Shown here: in pieces, positions 53,173-61,424 of the stretch
Numbering within the stretch: the stretch's first letter is position 1
Layout of the letters: each line of letters begins with the position of its first letter
Origin: Corynebacterium camporealensis
GTDB taxonomy: Bacteria > Actinomycetota > Actinomycetes > Mycobacteriales > Mycobacteriaceae
Length of the DNA: 64,000 bases
Direction of reading: 5' to 3'
Assembly (NCBI RefSeq): GCF_000980815.1
Contig: NZ_CP011311.1
Span: 1,193,815 to 1,257,814 of the forward strand
Notes under the pieces: model-generated
What the model was told of the DNA's origin: nothing
Database searches by the model: none
What the model saw: only the letters and a program-made list of their open reading frames with translations
Position numbers and translations under genes: made by a program

Positions 53173-54471
53173 ATGGCGCGCGATCCTTATCCGCATCTGC
53201 GATCTGTAGATGCCGAGGCCTGGCCCGGGGTCGCCCGTGTTCCCGAAGGCACGCTGCTCAAAGCCATGGCCCGTCGTGCCGAGGCCAACTTCGCCCGTGC
53301 CTGCCACCGCGCCGGCATTGAACTCGACTGCGAGGATCCGGATCTGCGCATCCAATACGATGCGTTGTTCCTACGCATTGCTGATTCTGGCTGGTTGGGA
53401 CTGGCGGAATCCTATATGGCAGGAGAGTGGTCCACCCCGGATTCTTCCCGCTTGGTCCAGGTGTTGCAGAAGCTTATCGATGTCGGCTACGCCCCGCGTG
53501 CCAAGCGGCTTAAGCCGAGTGCTTCCTTGCCGGGTGAGCTTCCTGTCGATCTGGTGCGCCTGTATTCCGGCGATGGGTTAAGCCACAGCGGCGGTATTTT
53601 TGCCTCCGGTGTGCCGACGACTGTTCGCGAATCTGTCGAAAGCTATTCCACCGGCCGCGGTGAGCCAAAGACCCACTTCGTCGACTACACCTCAGTCAGT
53701 GAACCAGGTGAGGTCACCCGCGATGACTTAGCCGATGCGCAGCGCCGTGCTGCCGGCTGGCTTCTCGATGCCGCCGGCGTCAACCACGGCACACATCTGT
53801 TGGTCTACCCAGCTAACGGTTTGCAGGCCGCCATCCAAGCCACCCAGCGGCGTGCGACTGTCGATATCCTCACCAGCGATTCCGAGCAATACTCCGACCT
53901 GGAAGAAACCTTGGTGCTGGAAGGCGCGGAGGATTCCACGCACGTCGCACTCGTCGACGATCCTGTTCCCGGACCTTCTCAGTGGCGCGGTCGATACGAT
54001 GCGATCATCAGCATCGACAAGCTGGAAACAACCTCCGGTTCGGAGCGCCGCGCCTTCGTAGGCCTGCTCGATCGTTTGCTCAGCAACGGTGGGCGAGCGG
54101 TATTCCAAAGCTTGGTGGCCACCGAGAACCTAAGCTCCGCTGCCCGCGATGCCACCGATGTCCTGCGCGCCTACGTCTGGCCGGGTCTGGACTATCCGAC
54201 GACGAAGGATGTGCACTCGGTCATCGATAAGCACTCCAGCCTGCGAGTCATCGCCGAGACCCACTTCGGTGCCCACTACGCAGCATCAATTAAGCAGCAG
54301 CGTTCCTTCTTCGACGGGCACCTGCGTGAAGCAGCCGCAGCCGGTTTCGACCAAGTCTTCCGCCGACTGTGGACCTTCCAATTCGCACTGCGCGAAGCAC
54401 TGCTCAACGCGGAGATGGTGGATGCCGTGACCTTTACCGCCACCCACCGCAACCGCGGCGGTCGCCGTTAA
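53173..54471 (+). CDS. Cfa/Cma-like SAM-dependent methyltransferase
   Basis: A 432-residue protein of the cyclopropane-fatty-acid/mycolate methyltransferase group. The N-terminal domain (LFLRIADSGWLGLAESYMAGEWSTPDSSRLVQVL) is the membrane-lipid docking part of Cfa. The methyltransferase core is divergent: the usual motif I (E-x-G-x-G-x-G) is not evident (HLLVYPANGLQAAIQ stands in that position), although VEDST... and LLDRLLSNGGRAVFQSL follow the expected order. The C-terminus FFDGHLREAAAAGFDQVFRRLWTFQFALREA is typical. It may have changed or lost SAM binding. ATG 53173 follows AAGGAG, and an ATG 12 codons upstream is possible. Confidence 0.78.
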   Translation: MARDPYPHLRSVDAEAWPGVARVPEGTLLKAMARRAEANFARACHRAGIELDCEDPDLRIQYDALFLRIADSGWLGLAESYMAGEWSTPDSSRLVQVLQKLIDVGYAPRAKRLKPSASLPGELPVDLVRLYSGDGLSHSGGIFASGVPTTVRESVESYSTGRGEPKTHFVDYTSVSEPGEVTRDDLADAQRRAAGWLLDAAGVNHGTHLLVYPANGLQAAIQATQRRATVDILTSDSEQYSDLEETLVLEGAEDSTHVALVDDPVPGPSQWRGRYDAIISIDKLETTSGSERRAFVGLLDRLLSNGGRAVFQSLVATENLSSAARDATDVLRAYVWPGLDYPTTKDVHSVIDKHSSLRVIAETHFGAHYAASIKQQRSFFDGHLREAAAAGFDQVFRRLWTFQFALREALLNAEMVDAVTFTATHRNRGGRR

Positions 54472-54476
54472 GGCGA

Positions 54477-54502
54477 CCTTAAGGAGCAATGCCTCCTTAA
54501 GG
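54477..54502. terminator. Shared hairpin between convergent genes
   Basis: CCTTAAGGAG (54477-54486) pairs exactly with CTCCTTAAGG (54493-54502), loop six bases. It overlaps the stop region of the minus-strand oxidase gene and lies six bases after the plus-strand stop. There is no clear T-run. Confidence 0.5.
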
Positions 54503-57418
54503 CGTCAGCACCGGTCGGGATGCGCGCTCCAGCAGCACCGCAATGGAGTCATACGCACGCCCGGTAATCATCTCCAGGCCCATCTCACAGGTGCGGTTGT
54601 CAGAGACGAATGCATCGTAGTTGCCGGCTTCGATGCCTGCGCGCTCTTCACGCGTTGCCGATTCCAGCAGCTCCGGGTGCAACATCGCGCGGTCACCAGC
54701 GGTACCACAGCAGGCAGCACCGTCTGGCACGGACGCATCACCGCAGTAGTTGGCCAGCTCCACGAGCTTGGCACTTAAGCCCATGTGCTCAGTCGAGCAG
54801 GTTGGGTGCACGGCAATCCGGCCAAGGCTTTCGACGATCGGCAGGTGCTCGATGACCTCACGGTCAATCCAATCCACGATGTCGAGGATTTCAATCGACT
54901 TCAGCTTCGCCTGGTCCTCAGCAGAAAGCACCTCTTCGATGCCATCGAGCAGGCCGTGGGTACAGCTAGCTGCGTCAATAATGACTGGCAAAGTACCTTC
55001 TTCCGACCAACGCCACAGGTCAGCACAGATTTTCTCTGCCTGATACTTGTAGCCTTCCTGATAACCCTTCGACGACCACGGAGTACCACAGCAGGTACCA
55101 GCGACGTCCTCAGGAATCCACACCGGGCAACCAGCACGACGACCCAACTCGACTACGGCATGCGGCAGGTCGACCGTGTCATCAGCTGCACCATGCGGGC
55201 GACCAAAGATGCGGTTGATACACGCAGGGAAGTAGACCGCTGCTGCGCCCTCCCGAGTGGTTTCTGGCAGGGCAGTGGCAGCCTGCGGCAGTGGGCCTGG
55301 AATCGTCGGTAACAAATCAGGACTAAAGACGTTACGAGCCAGGTTGGCACCGAGCTGCGCTGGCTTGTGGCCGACCTTGTTGGCGGAGATAACACCAGCA
55401 CGCGCCAGCTTTTCGACGACCTTCCACTTCTCAGCAGTCTGCAGCGCGACCTTACCGGCTTGCGGGGTGACCTGCTGGGCACGCAGCTGCTTCATGACTT
55501 TGCCGGTATCAATACTGATTGGGCAGGGGATAGAGCAGGTGCCATCAGCGGCACACATGTCGATGCCGTCGTACTGGAATTCCTTGTTCAGCTGCTTGAG
55601 CACAGCAGAACCTTCCGGTTGACGTGCCATCTCACGGCGTACCGCGATGCGTTCACGCGGGGTCAAAGTGATGTGGCGGGAAGGGCACACAGCTTCACAG
55701 AAACCACACTCAACACACTGGTTGATGGTGTCTTCGACCTTCGGGAAGGTCTTGAAGTTGCGCATGTGCACCTGCTTATCGCGGGTGAGCTTCACATTCG
55801 GTGCCAGGATGCCATCCGGATCCAGCATGTCCTTGACTTCCCAGAACAGCTCGAAGACGTGGCTGCCCCATTCGTGTTCGACGAAAGGTGCCATGTTCAC
55901 ACCCGTGCCGTGCTCGGCCTTGAGCGAGCCGGCATACTTATCGATGACCAGCACGCTTAGCTCATCAAGGAAGTCAGAGTAGTTCTGCTTTTCTTCCTCA
56001 TCATCCAGCTTCGGGGTGAGGAAGAAGTGCAGGTTACCGAAAGCAGCGTGTCCCATCACGGATTCTGGGTAGCCGTACTTGGCCTGCAGGTCCATCAGAT
56101 CTGCGGCGGCAGGACCGACTTCAGCAGGAGGGAAGCAGACATCTTCGGTGATGTAGCTAGCACCTTCTGGGCGGTCCGCACCCAGCAGGCCGTACAGGCC
56201 ATTGCGCAGCTGCCACGCACCGCGCATGCCTTCTGGGGAGGTCTCAAACTCGAGTGGGCGAACCAGCTCGGCATCCTTGAGGACATCCTTGAGGCGAGCA
56301 ATGGCATCGTCAAGCTCTGCTTCATCGCGACCGCCGACCTCAACCAGCAGGGCACAGGTATCGTCATCGATATCGCGCCAGGACTGCGGGGCGTGGTCGT
56401 AATGGTCTGCCGAACGACGCATCACTGGTGCCACCAGCAACTCGCAGGCTTCTGCGCCCGCTTCCATAATCGGGTGCACGAAGTTCGCCGCATCGCGCAG
56501 ATTGTGCAGCTCCACCCAGGTCGTTGCCTTCACCTTGGGCAGGGGAACAGCGGCAATCTCCGACTCGACAATCGCACCAAAAATGCCTTCCGAGCCAATG
56601 AGCAGGCGCTTGAGGATCTGTACTGGCTCATCTTCATCCAAGAAAGCATCCAAGCGCAGACCATTGGTATTGCGGATGGAGAACTTCTTACGCAGGAACT
56701 CCACCGTTTCCGTATCTGCACGCAGACGGTCACGGAACTCAATCAAGCGTGCGTGAAGTTCTGGTTCTTGCTTCTGGAATGCCGCATCACCGTGCTTAGT
56801 ATCGACCACGGTGCCCGAAGGCAGGACGAAAACCAGTTCCTTAATGCAGTGGTAGCTGTCGCGCTCGAGCGCACAACGCATACCGCCGGAGTTATCCGCT
56901 AGGACACCGCCGATGGTGCACACCGAGGTCGATCCTGGATCCGGGCCCAGCATGTAGTTGTAACGGCCCAATACTGCCTGCGCATCACCCAAAATCGTGC
57001 CTGGACGCGACCATAGGGTAGCGCCCTCATCGCGGATTTCCATACCACCGAAATGGGTTTGGACATCGACCAAAATATCGTCCGAGGTCGCCTGACCACA
57101 CAGGGACGTACCCGCGGCACGGAAGGTCATGTGCCGACCATTTTCTCGGCAGTAGCGCATAATCTTCGCCAGATCACTAGCGCTTCGTGGGGAGACCACA
57201 ATCTGCGGCACGGAGCGGTAGGCACCTGCATCAGCGGCCCAGCGCACCAGGTCGGTAAGGCGACCATGCACATTGTCCGCACCGACAATGGTTTCCATAT
57301 CCTGGATGAGCTCAGCAGGAGAGCCATTCGCACGGCTTTCTGGCACAGCATCCGATTGGGCAACAGCACCTTCTGGACGCTGGATTCTCTGTGGGTTAGG
57401 AGTCAAAAGCTTACGCAT
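54497..57418 (-). CDS. FAD-linked oxidase with iron-sulfur domains (GlcD-GlcF fusion type)
   Basis: About 973 residues. The N-terminal half is a FAD_binding_4/VAO oxidase (PQIVVSPRSASDLAKIMRY, FRAAGTSLCGQA, GPDPGSTSVCTIGGVLADNSGG). The C-terminal half carries two 4Fe-4S motifs (CVECGFCEAVCPSRH and CAADGTCSIPCPI) and two CCG-type cysteine clusters (CCGTPWSSKGY, CCGTAGDRAM). The layout fits respiratory 2-hydroxyacid dehydrogenases, with D-lactate, glycolate and D-2-hydroxyglutarate as known substrates of related fusions. The substrate cannot be chosen here. The start is uncertain: ATG 57418 (MRKLLTPNP) is preferred, with a GTG at 57481 as alternative. Electrons probably go to menaquinone. Confidence 0.88.
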   Translation of the reverse strand: MRKLLTPNPQRIQRPEGAVAQSDAVPESRANGSPAELIQDMETIVGADNVHGRLTDLVRWAADAGAYRSVPQIVVSPRSASDLAKIMRYCRENGRHMTFRAAGTSLCGQATSDDILVDVQTHFGGMEIRDEGATLWSRPGTILGDAQAVLGRYNYMLGPDPGSTSVCTIGGVLADNSGGMRCALERDSYHCIKELVFVLPSGTVVDTKHGDAAFQKQEPELHARLIEFRDRLRADTETVEFLRKKFSIRNTNGLRLDAFLDEDEPVQILKRLLIGSEGIFGAIVESEIAAVPLPKVKATTWVELHNLRDAANFVHPIMEAGAEACELLVAPVMRRSADHYDHAPQSWRDIDDDTCALLVEVGGRDEAELDDAIARLKDVLKDAELVRPLEFETSPEGMRGAWQLRNGLYGLLGADRPEGASYITEDVCFPPAEVGPAAADLMDLQAKYGYPESVMGHAAFGNLHFFLTPKLDDEEEKQNYSDFLDELSVLVIDKYAGSLKAEHGTGVNMAPFVEHEWGSHVFELFWEVKDMLDPDGILAPNVKLTRDKQVHMRNFKTFPKVEDTINQCVECGFCEAVCPSRHITLTPRERIAVRREMARQPEGSAVLKQLNKEFQYDGIDMCAADGTCSIPCPISIDTGKVMKQLRAQQVTPQAGKVALQTAEKWKVVEKLARAGVISANKVGHKPAQLGANLARNVFSPDLLPTIPGPLPQAATALPETTREGAAAVYFPACINRIFGRPHGAADDTVDLPHAVVELGRRAGCPVWIPEDVAGTCCGTPWSSKGYQEGYKYQAEKICADLWRWSEEGTLPVIIDAASCTHGLLDGIEEVLSAEDQAKLKSIEILDIVDWIDREVIEHLPIVESLGRIAVHPTCSTEHMGLSAKLVELANYCGDASVPDGAACCGTAGDRAMLHPELLESATREERAGIEAGNYDAFVSDNRTCEMGLEMITGRAYDSIAVLLERASRPVLTP

Positions 57419-57551
57419 GATTTTAAATGTAGGATAGAATCTATTGCGCGACAGTCTTTTTCCTTTAATGTCTATTTTCACCCGCCCTGTTTAGGGGGAG
57501 AAGTACCCCTCAACTGCACAAATAGTGCTCCAAGCAGGTAACGTCAGGGCA

Positions 57552-58061
57552 ATGGAGCACAGTGAACCAGTTGAGGAATTTGAGCCAACCGGCGAAGTTG
57601 TCAGGGGAGATAACGGCCCGGAAATCATCATTGTTCGTTCCTTCCCGCAGTCTGCTGAGTTGGTCTGGGATTACCTCACCGGCCGCGACGACTTTGAGCG
57701 GTGGTACGGACGGTGGAAGCGCATCAATGAAACCACGTATCACTTGGAAACCTGGGATGGTAAAGACAGCGCGGATGCGGTCGCCGTGGAAGCAGAGAAG
57801 CCAAAATATCTGCACTTAAACGTCAAGACCGAATCCGGCCGTGAATCTGAGCTGAAAGTCTTTTTCGAACCGGAAGCAGATGGCGGCTGCGATATGGAGT
57901 TCCATCATCAGTTCCACAACGATGAAGAAGCCATCGCCGAACTCGGCCCACGGTGGGAGTTCCTCTTAGACCGCCTCATGCTCGTGCTGGCAGGCGACGA
58001 CGTCAACAGCGTCGTACTCGATAACTACCTGCCACACCAAAAAGAGCATTACCAACTCTAG
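57552..58061 (+). CDS. SRPBCC-fold (AHSA1-like) protein
   Basis: A 169-residue protein with a helix-grip fold of the AHSA1/polyketide-cyclase group: IIIVRSFPQSAELVWDYLTGRDDFERWYGRWK opens the first strand and helices (about 25-56), the beta sheet runs through YHLETWDGKDSADAVAVEAEKPKYLHLNVKT, and a long C-terminal helix (ELGPRWEFLLDRLMLVLAG) ends the fold. Such proteins bind hydrophobic ligands, and no catalytic claim can be made. ATG 57552 is preceded by a weak AGGG. It diverges from the FAD oxidase gene. Confidence 0.75.
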   Translation: MEHSEPVEEFEPTGEVVRGDNGPEIIIVRSFPQSAELVWDYLTGRDDFERWYGRWKRINETTYHLETWDGKDSADAVAVEAEKPKYLHLNVKTESGRESELKVFFEPEADGGCDMEFHHQFHNDEEAIAELGPRWEFLLDRLMLVLAGDDVNSVVLDNYLPHQKEHYQL

Positions 58062-58550
58062 ACAACAGGGCAGCCACACCCACACATACTCAGCACCAGG
58101 GTGGTGCAGCCCCAGATCTAAAATGACATAATGTACATTATCGGACAATAACGTTAAATATCCTGGACAACGGCATGCTCCATAATTACCGCTCCGTACT
58201 CATTCCGCTTTTCCACTTTTAGAGCTTTGAAGCTGAATGCTGTTGACACATGCTCCAGCCACACATCCACCGACCGCGAGGCGCAGCAACTTCCATCGGC
58301 GACTTCATCGCAGACTGCACCGCGCGCACTCCGCACACTCAATACTGAGCGCCACGCGCTTGCACGCGCTTTACGATGCAGCCCTCGACTTCAGTTACGC
58401 ACAACTTCTACACGCCAGGCAGAGTCCATCACAACGGCTGAGTCACTTCGGTCACTTCAGTTAATTGACGGCAGATAGCTCGTTTTCCGGTTCGTGGCCA
58501 ACATGGGCGTTTTAGGGCTCTACTCCAGGCTTCTCTACCTATATGAGTAC
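58062..58550. other. 490-bp region without a convincing gene
   Basis: Short frames on both strands (for example 58227-58478 plus, 58154-58342 minus) have no ribosome site, no recognised motif and a composition unlike neighbours. The main visible element is the palindrome at 58128-58141. GC-rich repetitive GCGC and CAC runs occur at 58250-58400. It could be a decayed gene or a regulatory/RNA locus. Confidence 0.5.
58128..58141. promoter_or_regulatory. 14-bp perfect palindrome
   Basis: ATAATGTACATTAT reads the same on both strands and is flanked by AT-rich sequence with AACGTT a few bases on (58150-58155). The size and symmetry are those of a dimeric repressor operator. No regulated gene is evident downstream. 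Confidence 0.5.
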
Positions 58551-58585
58551 ACCCCGTTTAACGTCACTGTTACGTTAAACGGGGT
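58551..58585. terminator. Bidirectional terminator before the YceI operon end
   Basis: ACCCCGTTTAACGT (58551-58564) pairs exactly with ACGTTAAACGGGGT (58572-58585), loop seven bases, with CTTTCC on the plus side. It lies downstream of the minus-strand 60-residue membrane protein gene. Confidence 0.8.
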
Positions 58586-58609
58586 CTTTCCTAGTGCTTG
58601 ATTACTGCT

Positions 58610-58792
58610 TTAGCCTTCGCGGCCTAAGGCCCGATTACGGTACGCGGTAAACATCTGCCAGATGGTCAGGCCGATGAACAACAGCGTCATAACGGTCAGG
58701 ATGCCCATGGACTGCCAGACGGCGAAGATGGTAAATCCGATGAGGACGACCAATCGAAACCACAGGATCGGAATGACGTGGCTAGAAAGCAT
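58610..58792 (-). CDS. Small two-helix membrane protein
   Basis: A 60-residue protein with two hydrophobic helices (about 8-26 and 28-47: ILWFRLVVLIGFTIFAVWQ and ILTVMTLLFIGLTIWQMF) and a basic end (AYRNRALGREG). The ATG overlaps the stop of the yceI-like gene by one base on the same strand, so it is translated from the same mRNA. I do not recognise the family. Its place suggests a partner of the YceI-like protein. Confidence 0.65.
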   Translation of the reverse strand: MLSSHVIPILWFRLVVLIGFTIFAVWQSMGILTVMTLLFIGLTIWQMFTAYRNRALGREG

Positions 58793-59493
58793 TAGTTCTT
58801 CTCCAGGAACAGGCGGATGTCTACGTAGCCGTGTTCATCGATTTCAGCGGCGATGAGTTCTGGAGACTCCACGCCGTAGTCGAGACGGTTGATCGGGACG
58901 TTGCCGCCGATAACGACATTCTCACCAGTGCGCAGAACATCGAATTCCTGGACGATCTCGTTGGTCTCACCCTTGATGGTCAAATCACCGGTGAGCTCCA
59001 CGGTGCCCATGGTGCCATCGTCAGGCACTGCGGAAAGATCAGCTGGCTCAGTGAGCTTGAAGGTAGCTTCTGGGAACTTATCGGTCTCAAAAAGCTTGGC
59101 CTTCATGTTCTGGTCACGAACCTGCTTGTCGGTGCTCAGCTCGGTCATGTTGACGGTTACTTCAGCGTCCGTGAGGGTCTCAGCATCCACGGTGACCATA
59201 CCGGTGACCTCATTGGTTGAACCAGAGGTTGTGGTGCGCTCAGCAGGAAGAATTTCATCGAAGGTAAAGCCGGCCGAGGTGTGATTGTCCGGCGGGCCAT
59301 GCACAATGTTCCAGTTGCCGTTGACATCGGTGCTTGCGGCATCGGTGCCATCTGCATTGACTGGTTCGGTCTTCACACCGGAACCTGCGAACATTGAGTA
59401 CACCATCGGGCCAAATGCAAACGCAGTGGCGGCCACGATTAAGATGACGAAGATGCTCACCACAAGCTTGCGGTTGTAAAACAGGCTCTTCAC
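58792..59493 (-). CDS. YceI-family lipocalin-like protein, membrane anchored
   Basis: A 233-residue protein. One N-terminal membrane helix (VVSIFVILIVAATAFAFGPMVYSMFAG, about 10-36) is followed by a YceI domain: WNIVHGPPDNHTSAGFTFDEILPAER, VTVDAETLTDAEVTVNMTELSTDKQVRDQNMKAKLFETDKFPEATFKL, DLTIKGETNEIVQEF. The fold binds isoprenoids or polyprenyl-quinones in known members. Anchoring without a signal-peptidase site would keep the domain outside the membrane. The GTG start has AAGGACGAC upstream. It is co-transcribed with the upstream zinc-finger gene and the downstream 60-residue protein. Confidence 0.85.
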   Translation of the reverse strand: MKSLFYNRKLVVSIFVILIVAATAFAFGPMVYSMFAGSGVKTEPVNADGTDAASTDVNGNWNIVHGPPDNHTSAGFTFDEILPAERTTTSGSTNEVTGMVTVDAETLTDAEVTVNMTELSTDKQVRDQNMKAKLFETDKFPEATFKLTEPADLSAVPDDGTMGTVELTGDLTIKGETNEIVQEFDVLRTGENVVIGGNVPINRLDYGVESPELIAAEIDEHGYVDIRLFLEKN

Positions 59494-59506
59494 TATCTGT
59501 CGTCCT

Positions 59507-59857
59507 TTACCTTATTTCTTCCAACCTGCGCGCGAGCTGGATAAGCTCAGCGCACAAATTATCTATCTCGCTTGATTCTGCCCCTTCAGACACTGCTGTG
59601 GCAACATCCTCAGCTGAACAGCGCAATTCAAACAGACCATCGCGCAGGCTAGCAGCCTTGGAGGGGCTGAGAATCACTGCATCGCTCGGGATTTGTGTAC
59701 CAACAACGTTGTTGCGCTGCTCATATGCCCGCTGTTTGCAGGAGGGGCTACAGAACTTTCGGGGCCTTCCCCGCCCGCCTGGTGGTAGCTCCTTACCGCA
59801 CCATTGACACGTGGCCGTTTTCCTCTGACGGCTAGTCGAAAGATTCACGCACCTCAC
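59507..59857 (-). CDS. Small protein with CxxC...CxxxC zinc-ribbon-like motif
   Basis: About 113-116 residues. The conserved core is CQWCGKELPPGGRGRPRKFC-SPSCKQRAYEQR (near 17-48), four or five cysteines in a zinc-finger spacing like those in DNA-associated small proteins. The remaining sequence is helical (SLRDGLFELRCSAEDVATAV...ELIQLARRLEEI). The start may be GTG 59857 or, better spaced from TAAGG, GTG 59848. Function is unknown. It heads the YceI operon, which may make it the operon's regulator, though that is a guess. Confidence 0.65.
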   Translation of the reverse strand: MRCVNLSTSRQRKTATCQWCGKELPPGGRGRPRKFCSPSCKQRAYEQRNNVVGTQIPSDAVILSPSKAASLRDGLFELRCSAEDVATAVSEGAESSEIDNLCAELIQLARRLEEIR

Positions 59858-59881
59858 CTTAGTAGGAATAGGCCGAGCCAG

Positions 59882-59910
59882 GGAACAAACGCGCGGTTGT
59901 GTTCGTTATA
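59882..59910 (+). promoter_or_regulatory. Candidate SigH-type promoter of rbpA
   Basis: GGGAAC (59882-59887) and CGTTAT (59905-59910), 17 bases apart, fit the SigH/SigR pattern GGGAA(T/C)-N16-20-CGTT of actinobacterial oxidative-stress sigma factors. It lies about 70 bases before the rbpA start. rbpA is a SigR target in Streptomyces. A vegetative-like TATACT (59908-59913) overlaps. Confidence 0.55.
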
Positions 59911-59979
59911 CTTATAGTTCTGCAAAGGCAGAAGTTTACCTGCCTTAGTTTAGTTTCTCGAGTCAAAGGATGATATTGC

Positions 59980-60360
59980 ATGGCAGATCGCGTACTTCGG
60001 GGTAGCCGCATGGGCGCCGTCAGCTACGAGACTGACCGCGACCACGACCTCGCTCCTCGTCAGATGGTCAAGTACCGCACCGATGACGGCGAGATCTATG
60101 AGGTTCCGTTCGCTGACGACGCTGAAATTCCTGAGGAGTGGATGTGCAAGAACGGCAAGCTCGGTCACCTCGTCGAGGGCGAGGGCGTAGAGTCCAAGCC
60201 GGTCAAGCCGCCGCGTACCCACTGGGACATGCTGTGCGAGCGCCGTTCCATGGAGGAGCTGGATGAGCTTCTCGAGGAGCGTATTAAGAGCCTGCGTGCC
60301 CGCCGCAATGCTGCTGCTCGCCTGCTCAAGGAGCAAAAGGAAGAAAAGGAAAAGAAGTAA
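59980..60360 (+). CDS. rbpA: RNA polymerase-binding protein RbpA
   Basis: A 126-residue actinobacterial transcription factor that binds the principal sigma factor and stabilises the open promoter complex. The N-terminal tail and core (MADRVLRGSRMGAVSYETDRDHDLAPRQMVKYRTDDGEIYEVPFADDAEIPEEWMCKNG) contain the zinc-knuckle/basic-linker region. The C-terminal sigma-interaction domain (HWDMLCERRSMEELDELLEERI) is complete, followed by a basic tail slightly longer than usual. The start is ATG 59980 with AAAGGATG upstream. A single-gene unit with a stress-type promoter. Confidence 0.95.
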   Translation: MADRVLRGSRMGAVSYETDRDHDLAPRQMVKYRTDDGEIYEVPFADDAEIPEEWMCKNGKLGHLVEGEGVESKPVKPPRTHWDMLCERRSMEELDELLEERIKSLRARRNAAARLLKEQKEEKEKK

Positions 60361-60389
60361 ATCCCCTTCTTCCCTACTTTTTATAAACG

Positions 60390-60512
60390 AACGCCGCCGT
60401 GCGAATCACCCTGATTTTCAGGGCTTCGCCGGCGGCGTTTGTCATGGGCGTTGAACTTGTCAACGCCCGGTAGTAAGACCTTCCCCGTAGGAAGGCTGTA
60501 AAGCCTTCCTAC
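60390..60512. terminator. Three hairpins in the rbpA-ppm convergent spacer
   Basis: AACGCCGCCG/CGGCGGCGTT (60390-60439, with inner CCCT/AGGG) is followed by TTTGTC and ends rbpA. GGGCGTTG/CAACGCCC (60446-60468) and GTAGGAAGGC/GCCTTCCTAC (60487-60512) follow. The last touches the ppm stop and probably ends the leftward operon. Confidence 0.75.
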
Positions 60513-61408
60513 TACTTCTTCTTGGAGTCCTTAAGCACCTTGATCTGCTTGGTGACCAGGTTCTTTACGTCTTCGAATACCTGGCCGGCTTCCTTAGCAC
60601 CCTTGTTGATCTTTTCGTCTAGACCCAGGGTGCGTGCCTGGCGGGTGACCAGGGCGCTGACGTCTTCAGCGAAGTCGCTGGCCTGCTTAGCACGGTGGGC
60701 AACGCCCCACTTGGTGACCTCAAACAGAGAGTCCTTAACGAAGGAGCCGTCCAGCTTGGATTCGCCGTAGGTGCGCTCAGTGAAGGTAATCGGAACCTCG
60801 CGGACGTCGTAGCCGTCCTTGACAGCACGGAAGGCCAGGTCCACCTGGAAGATGTATCCGGCATCGGAAAGCTCATCGAAGTCGATGGATTCCAGCAGTT
60901 CGCGGCGGAATGCGCGGTAGCCTGCGGTCATGTCGGACAGGCCAGCACCCAGTGCCAGGGAGATGTAGACATTGCCCAGGCGAGACAGGTACTCACGCGA
61001 GGCCGGCCAGTTGACGGTCTCGCCACCTGGTACGTAGCGGGAACCAATGACCAGGTCAGCGCCGTCTTCGATTTCTTCGAGCAGCAGGTGCAGCTGCTCT
61101 GGGGCATGCGAGCCGTCGGCGTCCATCTCGCACAGGACTTCGTAGTCGCGCTCCAGGCCCCACTTAAAACCAGCGATGTAGGCGCCGAGCAGTCCACCCT
61201 TGCCCTCACGGTGCAGGACATGCAGGTGCTCATCCTTAGCGGCCAGCTCGTCGGCGGCGTCACCCGTACCGTCTGGCGAGTTGTCGTCGACGATCAGGAT
61301 GTCGACCTCAGGAGTAGCTTCCCGCACGCGACCGGTAATCAGCGGCAGGTTCTCGATTTCGTTGTAGGTCGGGATGATGACCAGGGTGGAAGAATCAATA
61401 GCGGTCAC
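60512..61408 (-). CDS. ppm: Polyprenol monophosphomannose synthase
   Basis: A 298-residue GT2 glycosyltransferase that transfers mannose from GDP-mannose to polyprenyl phosphate, supplying outside mannosylation of lipomannan and glycoproteins. GT-A landmarks are LVIIPTYNEIENLP, VDDNSPDGTGDAADEL, and the metal motif CEMDADGSH (about 105). PASREYLSRLGNVYISLALGAGLSDMTAGYRAFRRE is typical of dolichol-phosphate-mannose synthases. No C-terminal membrane helices are present, so it should rely on the neighbouring Lnt/Ppm2 for anchoring as in C. glutamicum. GTG 61408 is chosen, with GGAG about 11 bases upstream. Confidence 0.93.
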   Translation of the reverse strand: MTAIDSSTLVIIPTYNEIENLPLITGRVREATPEVDILIVDDNSPDGTGDAADELAAKDEHLHVLHREGKGGLLGAYIAGFKWGLERDYEVLCEMDADGSHAPEQLHLLLEEIEDGADLVIGSRYVPGGETVNWPASREYLSRLGNVYISLALGAGLSDMTAGYRAFRRELLESIDFDELSDAGYIFQVDLAFRAVKDGYDVREVPITFTERTYGESKLDGSFVKDSLFEVTKWGVAHRAKQASDFAEDVSALVTRQARTLGLDEKINKGAKEAGQVFEDVKNLVTKQIKVLKDSKKK

Positions 61409-61424
61409 AGTCGGACAAGCTCCT

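Noticed and set aside
58227..58478. 83-codon plus-strand frame as a small gene
   Set aside because: No ribosome site, no motif, and arginine/serine/threonine-heavy composition unlike the neighbouring proteins.
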